A stretch of DNA of 9,909 nt, taken from the NCBI GenBank assembly GCA_031551265.1, contig JAVBNU010000033.1:1-9909 (forward strand). The letters run 5' to 3'. The translations under genes and the position numbers were made by a program. The notes beneath the pieces are model-generated. The model did not search any database. It saw only the letters and a list, made by a program, of their open reading frames with translations, and was not told the DNA's origin. Origin of the DNA: JAVBNU01 sp031551265. GTDB taxonomy: Bacteria; Cyanobacteriota; Vampirovibrionia; Gastranaerophilales; Gastranaerophilaceae. This document shows, piece by piece, positions 4,835-9,909 of this stretch (position 1 is the first letter of the stretch; each line of letters starts with the position of its first letter).

Positions 4835-7800
4835 ATACAACATCATCACCGCCGACAACCTATCTACTGTTGTAGCTGAATACATTCCTTTGCCGAGGCA
4901 CGAGGACTCCTATCAGTCAGAAGCGGCACTTGAGAAGGATTTTATAAAACGATTGCAAGAACAAGGCTATGAATATATCAGTGTTACCGATGAAAAAGGA
5001 TTGCTCGCCAATCTGCGCATTCAAATAGAAAAACTAAACGATTATAAGTTTTATGACAGCGAATGGGAGCGCTTTTGTAACGAGTATCTCATTAACAAAA
5101 ATGAGGGTATTATTGAGAAAACGCGAAAAGTTCAAGTGGACGAGCGTTATAGCTTTAGGCTTGATAATGGCTTAACCAAAAACATTGCCATAATCGATAA
5201 AAAAAACATTCACAATAACTGTTTACAGGTACTTAACCAATACGAGGAAGAAAGCGGCAATCATTCAAACCGCTATGATGTAACGGTGCTTGTGAACGGC
5301 TTGCCCATGGTACATATTGAGTTAAAACGGCGCGGTGTAGCGATACGTGAGGCATTCAACCAGATCAGACGCTACCAGCGCGATAGCTTTTGGGCTGCGA
5401 GCGGGCTTTTTGAATATGCACAAATATTTGTCATCAGCAACGGTACTCACACTAAATATTACAGTAATACCACTCGCAACCAGCACATCAAACAGTCGAG
5501 CAGCGATGAGCGCAAGAACCAAAAGAAAACCAGCAACAGCTTTGAATTTACGAGCTTTTGGGCGGACGCAACTAATAAAGTAATTACCGACTTGACCGAC
5601 TTTACAAAGACCTTTTTTGCTAAACATACAATTTTAAATGTTCTTACCAGGTATTGTGTATTTACATCCGAAGAGCTGTTGCTTGTTATGCGCCCATATC
5701 AAATTGCGGCGACTGAACGAATTCTCAACCGAATCGAAGTAACAACCAATTACAAAAAATACGGCAGCGTTGAGGGTGGCGGGTTTATTTGGCACACAAC
5801 AGGTTCCGGTAAAACGCTAACCAGTTTCAAAACTGCACAGCTTGCCACAAGGATTCCTGGCATCGACAAAGTGCTTTTTGTTGTTGACCGCAAAGATCTT
5901 GACTATCAAACTATGAAAGAATACGACCGCTTTGAAAAAGGCGCCGCTAATTCTAATACTTCCACAAGAGTTCTGAAAAAGCAGTTGGAAGACTCTAATG
6001 CGCGCATAATCATTACAACTATTCAGAAGTTAGGAATGTTTATTGCTAAGAACAAGAACCATGAAATCTATAATAAACATGTCGTTTTGATTTTTGATGA
6101 ATGTCATCGTTCGCAATTCGGTGATATGCATCAAGCAATAACAAAGGCGTTTAAGAAATATCATATTTTTGGATTCACAGGTACGCCAATATTCGCTATA
6201 AATGCTGGACATGGTGGAAATCCGCTGTTGCGTACTACTCCACAAGCTTTTGGATGCTATTTACATGGTGATCCGGCTAATTGTCCGAACGAAGCTCACT
6301 CTATGGCAATCCACACTTATACCATTGTAGATGCTATTAACGATGGCAATGTGTTACCATTCCGTATTGATTATCTCGATACGATTAAAATGTCCCCTAA
6401 TATCAAAGATTCAAAAGTTCGCGCGATAGACACAGAAGGCGTCATGGCTGCTCCAGAGCGCATACAGGGAATTGTTAGCTATGTATTGGATCATTTTGAC
6501 CAAAAAACTAAGCGGCAGAGTTTCTATGCACACAAGCGTATAACTAATGTTTTGGAAGTCGCTGCTGATAAAGCCCAGACTCTCGAAACTCGCGTAAAAG
6601 AGGAAAAGGTTGAAACTCATGTAGGTGGGTTTAATTCTATTTTTGCAGTATCCAATTCTTTCGTGATTGACGGTCAGCGAATTTCACCAATTCAACTTTA
6701 TTATGATGAGTTTAGAAGACAAATTGCAGAACGGAATAGCGGATTGCGCTTTGCCGTAATTTTTAGTTATGCCGCCAATGAGGAAGAGGCTGATACAACT
6801 ATACCTGACGAAGATTTTGACAATAGTAAACTTGACAAGACTTCATGCGCTTTTTTGGAGAGGGCTATTGATGACTATAATGGCATGTTTGATACATCAT
6901 ACGATACCTCGGCAGAAAAATTTCAGAACTATTATAAAGACATATCGTTAAGGATGAAAAACCGTGAGATTGATTTGCTCATTGTTGTCAATATGTTTCT
7001 CACAGGTTTTGATGCAACAACATTGAACACACTTTGGGTGGATAAGAATCTTCATTCACATGGTTTGATACAGGCTTTCTCCCGAACTAATCGGATTCTT
7101 AACTCGGTTAAGACATTCGGTAATATTGTATGCTTCCGTAATTTGAAAAAGGCTACTGATGATGCGATTGCCCTTTTTGGTGATCGCGAAGCTGGTGGCA
7201 TAGTACTGTTAAAAACCTACAATGATTATTATAACGGTTTTGAAGACGAAAAAGGTAAGTGGCGTAAAGGTTATACGGAGCTAATTGAAATCCTGATGAA
7301 TTCATATCCTTTGGGCGTAGCCATTGTAGGAGAGACAGCTCAGAAGGACTTTATCCGTCTGTTCGGAGCGATCCTGAGATTATGGAATATTCTAACTGCT
7401 TTTGATGATTTCGTTGGCAATGAGATTTTATCTGAGCGAGATTTTCAAGATTATCAGAGCCTGTACATTGACTTATACCAGCTTTTCACTAAAAACAAAG
7501 ACGCTGATAAAGAAAATATCAATGATGATATTGAATTTGAGATAGAGCTAATTAAGCAAATTGAAGTCAATATCGACTACATTTTAATGCTAGTAGTAAA
7601 ATATCACGAAAGCAACTGCACAGACAAAGAGATACTGGCAGCCATTGATAAAGCGGTTAATTCAAGTATTGAGCTGCGTAGTAAAAAGGAACTCATTGAG
7701 GGGTTTTTGTCACGTGTTAACCTATCTGTAAAAGTGGATGATGATTGGCAAAAATTCGTTCTTGTACAAAAGGAAGCCGACCTAATGACATTGATTGAGG

Positions 7801-8006
7801 CAGAAAAATTGAAACAAGAAGAAACCCAACGCTTTGTTGACAATGCGTTTCGTGATGGCATCATAAAAACTACTGGTACTGATATTGACAAGATTTTGCC
7901 ACCTGTCTCTCGTTTCGGTGGTGGTGGAGAAAGCCGAGCAGCTAAAAAGCAAAGTGTTATTGAAAAGTTGACAGCCTTCTTTGAAAAGTATTTAGGGCTG
8001 ATATAG
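4827..8006 (+). CDS. hsdR: Type I R-M system restriction/translocase subunit HsdR
   Basis: HsdR joins the HsdM2-HsdS methylase to form the nuclease. It hydrolyses ATP to pull in DNA from an unmethylated site and cuts at a distance. The 1059 residues fit type IC (EcoR124I HsdR is about 1038). The N-terminal PD-(D/E)xK nuclease has D151, E165 and K167 (ELK), the same positions as in EcoR124I. The SF2 motor shows Walker A TTGSGKT at 324-330, the DEAD-like box DECH at 424-427, TGTP at 451-454, FLTGFDATTLNTLWVDK near 730, and motif VI QAFSRTNR at 749-756. A C-terminal helical domain follows. The start is ATG 4827, with AAGGAGG (4814-4820) 6 nt upstream, overlapping the hsdS stop by 8 nt. An apparent extra loop lies at 481-495. 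All key residues are present, so it should be active. Confidence 0.97.
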   Translation: MSEYNIITADNLSTVVAEYIPLPRHEDSYQSEAALEKDFIKRLQEQGYEYISVTDEKGLLANLRIQIEKLNDYKFYDSEWERFCNEYLINKNEGIIEKTRKVQVDERYSFRLDNGLTKNIAIIDKKNIHNNCLQVLNQYEEESGNHSNRYDVTVLVNGLPMVHIELKRRGVAIREAFNQIRRYQRDSFWAASGLFEYAQIFVISNGTHTKYYSNTTRNQHIKQSSSDERKNQKKTSNSFEFTSFWADATNKVITDLTDFTKTFFAKHTILNVLTRYCVFTSEELLLVMRPYQIAATERILNRIEVTTNYKKYGSVEGGGFIWHTTGSGKTLTSFKTAQLATRIPGIDKVLFVVDRKDLDYQTMKEYDRFEKGAANSNTSTRVLKKQLEDSNARIIITTIQKLGMFIAKNKNHEIYNKHVVLIFDECHRSQFGDMHQAITKAFKKYHIFGFTGTPIFAINAGHGGNPLLRTTPQAFGCYLHGDPANCPNEAHSMAIHTYTIVDAINDGNVLPFRIDYLDTIKMSPNIKDSKVRAIDTEGVMAAPERIQGIVSYVLDHFDQKTKRQSFYAHKRITNVLEVAADKAQTLETRVKEEKVETHVGGFNSIFAVSNSFVIDGQRISPIQLYYDEFRRQIAERNSGLRFAVIFSYAANEEEADTTIPDEDFDNSKLDKTSCAFLERAIDDYNGMFDTSYDTSAEKFQNYYKDISLRMKNREIDLLIVVNMFLTGFDATTLNTLWVDKNLHSHGLIQAFSRTNRILNSVKTFGNIVCFRNLKKATDDAIALFGDREAGGIVLLKTYNDYYNGFEDEKGKWRKGYTELIEILMNSYPLGVAIVGETAQKDFIRLFGAILRLWNILTAFDDFVGNEILSERDFQDYQSLYIDLYQLFTKNKDADKENINDDIEFEIELIKQIEVNIDYILMLVVKYHESNCTDKEILAAIDKAVNSSIELRSKKELIEGFLSRVNLSVKVDDDWQKFVLVQKEADLMTLIEAEKLKQEETQRFVDNAFRDGIIKTTGTDIDKILPPVSRFGGGGESRAAKKQSVIEKLTAFFEKYLGLI

Positions 8007-8019
8007 CGGAGGTATACAT

Positions 8020-9492
8020 ATGAGATTAAATGGGGTACTTTCAAAGGTTATGGACAATTATATTTGCCTCCGTGGTATTGCGAGTATAAAAACATTGGCC
8101 GGAATATCCGAAGTCAATCAAGATATACAGCGAAATTTGCTAGAAGAACACAAAGATGAAATGAAAGACTTTTTAGAAAGAGGCGAATATACCTTTTTCC
8201 CTGAAGTTGTTTTGTCAATGAGTGTCGGCTTACCTAATGATCATGACGATTTCGAGAGATTTGCAGTGGCGGTTGATTCTGCTGAAAATGGCTTCAACTC
8301 TAATGTTGGAAAAGTTAAAATAAATTTTAAATCTGATAACAATAAGCTAATTGATAAACGCAGGCAATTGAAAGTGGCTCAACTAAATTTTGATGAAAGC
8401 GACGTAAGATTAAGCCGAATTGATGGAAATCATCGTTTAAGTGCTGCTGAATATTTGATGAATGACATTTTGATTCCATTTTGCATAATTATTTTTCCTG
8501 ATGAAGAAGAAGCAAAAAATAATTCCAGGGCCATATTTCATAACATTAACTCAAAGCAAATACCGCTTAAATTAGAGCAAAATATTAAGACGATTATAGA
8601 AGGTAGTGAGGTCTTTACAGACAACATTTTAGAGAAACCCCAGCCGTTCGGGTTGAATTATAAATTTACCCGCGAATTATTGTGTGGTGATAACAAAATT
8701 AACTTTGACTACTTCCCTAATATTAAAGCGCTGGTATACGACAACAGGTTTTCGTTCTTTACTGATTTGTTTAGATATTTACTAAAAGAAAAATTAGTAG
8801 CAGAAGACAATGCTCTTGACAAAGTGAAAAAAGAACTCGTAAATATTGAAAACGCTTTAAGCGATGCAAAAATAATCTCGTCGTCACAAAACAGTGCGAT
8901 TGTTGGGGCTCTGGCATATTATAAACTTACACACCTTGATAAGTATTCGAATTTTATTAAGTGGATAGCAAAGAATCATATTTCAGAAGCTAGTAATGTA
9001 AATATTGATGATATAATAAGCATTTTTGATAGGATTTATGATAATGCACCTAAAAAAATCTTTTTAGCTAGATGGTATCCATCTGAAGAACATGATGGAA
9101 AAATTGAAGCAAGTAGGGCGGAGTGTCGTGTCAACGCTGTAAAAGAAATTGTAAATGAGCTAAACTTGAATTTAACAGATCTAGGGACTCGCGAGACGGG
9201 TACTTTCGACATCCGGGAGGTAATGTATCATGATATTCGAGAATGTGATGTTTTTGTAGCTGACCTTTCAGGAGCACGTCACAACGTCATGATAGAAGTT
9301 GGCTATGCGTTAAAGCATATGGATACAGGAAAAATGTTATTTTATTTTCAAGAATCTGATAAATGTAAAAGTGTTCCTTTTGATGTTAGCCATCTAAATT
9401 ACGTACCTATTATTGACTCAGGCGAAATAAAGGACAAAGTGGGGACTCGTCTACGTGTAATGCTTGAGCAAGCGAAATTAGGTGAGATATAG
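8020..9492 (+). CDS. DGQHR/DndB-like domain fused to a C-terminal NDT/TIR-like domain, putative defence effector
   Basis: This 490-residue protein seems to join two modules. The N-terminal part (about 15-250) resembles the DGQHR/DndB family: FFPEVVLSMSVG near 59-70, RIDGNHRLSAAEYLM with DGNHR at 135-139 in place of DGQHR, and FHNINSKQIPLKLEQN near 173-188. DndB-type proteins regulate or sense DNA phosphorothioation. A helical linker (about 250-340) follows. The C-terminal domain (about 345-490) starts KKIFLARWYP and contains DIRECDVFVADLSG (405-418) and HNVMIEVGYALKH with E426. This is the Rossmann-like pattern of nucleoside 2-deoxyribosyltransferases and TIR-like NAD or nucleotide hydrolases, where that glutamate is catalytic. 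It starts at ATG 8020, with CGGAGG (8007-8012) 7 nt upstream and 13 nt after the hsdR stop, so it is probably in the same operon. It looks more A+T rich than hsdM, which suggests separate acquisition. No signal peptide or membrane segment is seen. The substrate and function are unknown. Confidence 0.75.
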   Translation: MRLNGVLSKVMDNYICLRGIASIKTLAGISEVNQDIQRNLLEEHKDEMKDFLERGEYTFFPEVVLSMSVGLPNDHDDFERFAVAVDSAENGFNSNVGKVKINFKSDNNKLIDKRRQLKVAQLNFDESDVRLSRIDGNHRLSAAEYLMNDILIPFCIIIFPDEEEAKNNSRAIFHNINSKQIPLKLEQNIKTIIEGSEVFTDNILEKPQPFGLNYKFTRELLCGDNKINFDYFPNIKALVYDNRFSFFTDLFRYLLKEKLVAEDNALDKVKKELVNIENALSDAKIISSSQNSAIVGALAYYKLTHLDKYSNFIKWIAKNHISEASNVNIDDIISIFDRIYDNAPKKIFLARWYPSEEHDGKIEASRAECRVNAVKEIVNELNLNLTDLGTRETGTFDIREVMYHDIRECDVFVADLSGARHNVMIEVGYALKHMDTGKMLFYFQESDKCKSVPFDVSHLNYVPIIDSGEIKDKVGTRLRVMLEQAKLGEI

Positions 9493-9542
9493 GAACGGCA
9501 CGCTAATAATAAATTCGAAACAAGATGTGTGCCCATTACGAA

Positions 9543-9574
9543 AAAGTCCACCGCCTTTTCAGACGATGGACTTT
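9543..9574 (-). terminator. Hairpin, terminator-like on the minus strand
   Basis: AAAGTCCA (9543-9550) and TGGACTTT (9567-9574) form an 8-bp stem, and two more C-G pairs follow an A-C mismatch. On the minus strand the stem runs into a T-tract (complement of 9541-9545), as in intrinsic terminators. On the plus strand only CTTTCCC follows, so it would be a weaker terminator for the operon ending at 9492, 50 nt upstream. It may work both ways. Confidence 0.5.
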
Positions 9575-9636
9575 CCCAATCATTCATGATAAATTGTATC
9601 AAGTGGCTATGAGGTGAATCACAGAACTTGAAATCC

Positions 9637-9655
9637 TGGCTACATTTTGGCTACA
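9637..9655 (+). repeat. TGGCTACA direct repeat pair
   Basis: TGGCTACA occurs at 9637-9644 and again at 9648-9655, 11 nt apart, about one helical turn. A related TGGCTAT lies at 9604-9610. The second copy also forms a 5-bp inverted repeat with AGCCA at 9656-9660. Regularly phased short repeats of this sort can be binding sites for an integrase or regulator; the protein is unknown. Confidence 0.45.
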
Positions 9656-9676
9656 AGCCATTTTGAAAATACGGAC

Positions 9677-9720
9677 ACAATACGCAATAAAATATAATAT
9701 ATTCATTAAATGCGTATTGT
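9677..9720 (+). promoter_or_regulatory. 10-bp inverted repeat enclosing a TATAAT box
   Basis: ACAATACGCA (9677-9686) and TGCGTATTGT (9711-9720) are perfect inverted repeats separated by 24 A+T-rich bases. These bases contain a consensus TATAAT at 9693-9698. The only -35 candidate (CGGACA, 9672-9677) is poorly matched and 15 nt away, so the promoter may need activation or be weak. The dyad around the -10 box is suited to an operator for the gene that follows. Confidence 0.45.
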
Positions 9721-9856
9721 AAATGCACAAAACAACCAAATAAGCAAATACCTATGTCGAGTGGGAAGGATGCGATAAACGCTGCAAACCCTTGATACAA
9801 GCGGGTTTTAGAGGTTGAGATAAGCCTCATGGCAACGTTTTGGCATTTAGATCAAT

Positions 9857-9876
9857 GGGAAAGCAGATTCTTTCCC
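9857..9876 (+). promoter_or_regulatory. Leader hairpin just before the next gene
   Basis: GGGAAAG (9857-9863) and CTTTCCC (9870-9876) form a perfect 7-bp stem with a 6-nt loop, about 15 nt before the AGGA that would serve the start at 9903. It could influence translation initiation. The in-frame ATG at 9855 lies at its base. Confidence 0.4.
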
Positions 9877-9902
9877 CAATGCGCGTGAAAAGGATGAGTT
9901 TT

Positions 9903-9909
9903 ATGCAGC
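9903..9909 (+). CDS. Probable start of the next gene, cut by the window end
   Basis: ATG 9903 has AGGA (9891-9894) 8 nt upstream and follows a structured leader. Only Met-Gln and one base are present, so the product cannot be named. The same frame is open back to 9819, giving alternative in-frame ATGs at 9855, 9879 and 9894. I chose 9903 for its spacing to the ribosome binding site. Confidence 0.3.

Larger units (their letters stand above)
9493..9902. other. 410-bp region with hairpins and repeats but no complete gene
   Basis: I find no convincing complete gene here. From left to right it contains a hairpin (9543-9574), TGGCTACA direct repeats (9637-9655), a 10-bp inverted repeat around a TATAAT box (9677-9720) and then at least three small hairpins: 9786-9808, 9811-9828 and 9857-9876. 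A 13-codon reading frame (ATG 9754 to TGA 9793) lacks a ribosome binding site. The layout after about 9700 resembles a structured 5' leader of the next gene. Confidence 0.5.

Noticed and set aside
7604..8044. 146-residue minus-strand frame opposite the end of hsdR
   Set aside because: It is antisense to conserved hsdR coding sequence, with no recognisable domain or independent promoter. It is a shadow frame.
9399..9602. 67-residue minus-strand frame over the end of the fusion gene
   Set aside because: It overlaps conserved coding sequence and the hairpin at 9543-9574, and has no family resemblance.

Overview
The window looks like an accessory island from a low-to-medium GC Firmicute, probably a gut Clostridia member. 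The evidence is the AGGAGG-type ribosome binding sites, the TTG and GTG starts, sigma-A-like promoter boxes, a RepA_N-type replication initiator fragment and a phage-type BRO antirepressor. Nearly everything is on the plus strand and no core housekeeping gene is visible, which fits an integrative element or plasmid-derived region. Taxonomy and element type are inferred from family resemblance only.

Left part (1-1306): a 61-aa helix-turn-helix protein, a short RepA_N-domain protein that ends just after the domain, an 18-bp dyad, and a BRO-N antirepressor-like gene whose best start appears to be an ATT codon. A 449-bp gene-free stretch follows (1307-1755). It holds an intrinsic terminator, a G+C-rich hairpin and, at its right end, a well-formed promoter with a palindrome centred on its -10 box.

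Central part (1756-8006): a complete type I restriction-modification operon of type IC (EcoR124-like) character. Its order is a 69-aa XRE-type regulator, hsdM, hsdS, hsdR. Both subunit junctions are the same 8-nt overlap, ATGAGTGA. HsdS carries three tandem 12-bp units encoding ELTA between its two target recognition domains. This is the same kind of spacer repeat that changes recognition spacing in EcoR124I and EcoR124II. HsdR has a complete nuclease site (D151, E165, K167) and helicase motifs, so the system looks functional.

The most interesting gene is directly behind hsdR (8020-9492), 13 nt after its stop and with its own strong ribosome binding site. It encodes 490 residues: an N-terminal DGQHR/DndB-like domain (DGNHR at 135-139) joined to a C-terminal Rossmann-like domain resembling nucleoside 2-deoxyribosyltransferase or TIR-like NAD/nucleotide-cleaving domains (E426 in EVGYA). 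Its place in the operon suggests an accessory defence effector or a sensor linked to DNA modification or restriction.

Right end (9493-9909): no complete gene. It holds a hairpin, TGGCTACA direct repeats, a 10-bp inverted repeat enclosing a TATAAT box, and a leader with several hairpins running into a probable next gene that starts at about 9903 and leaves the window.
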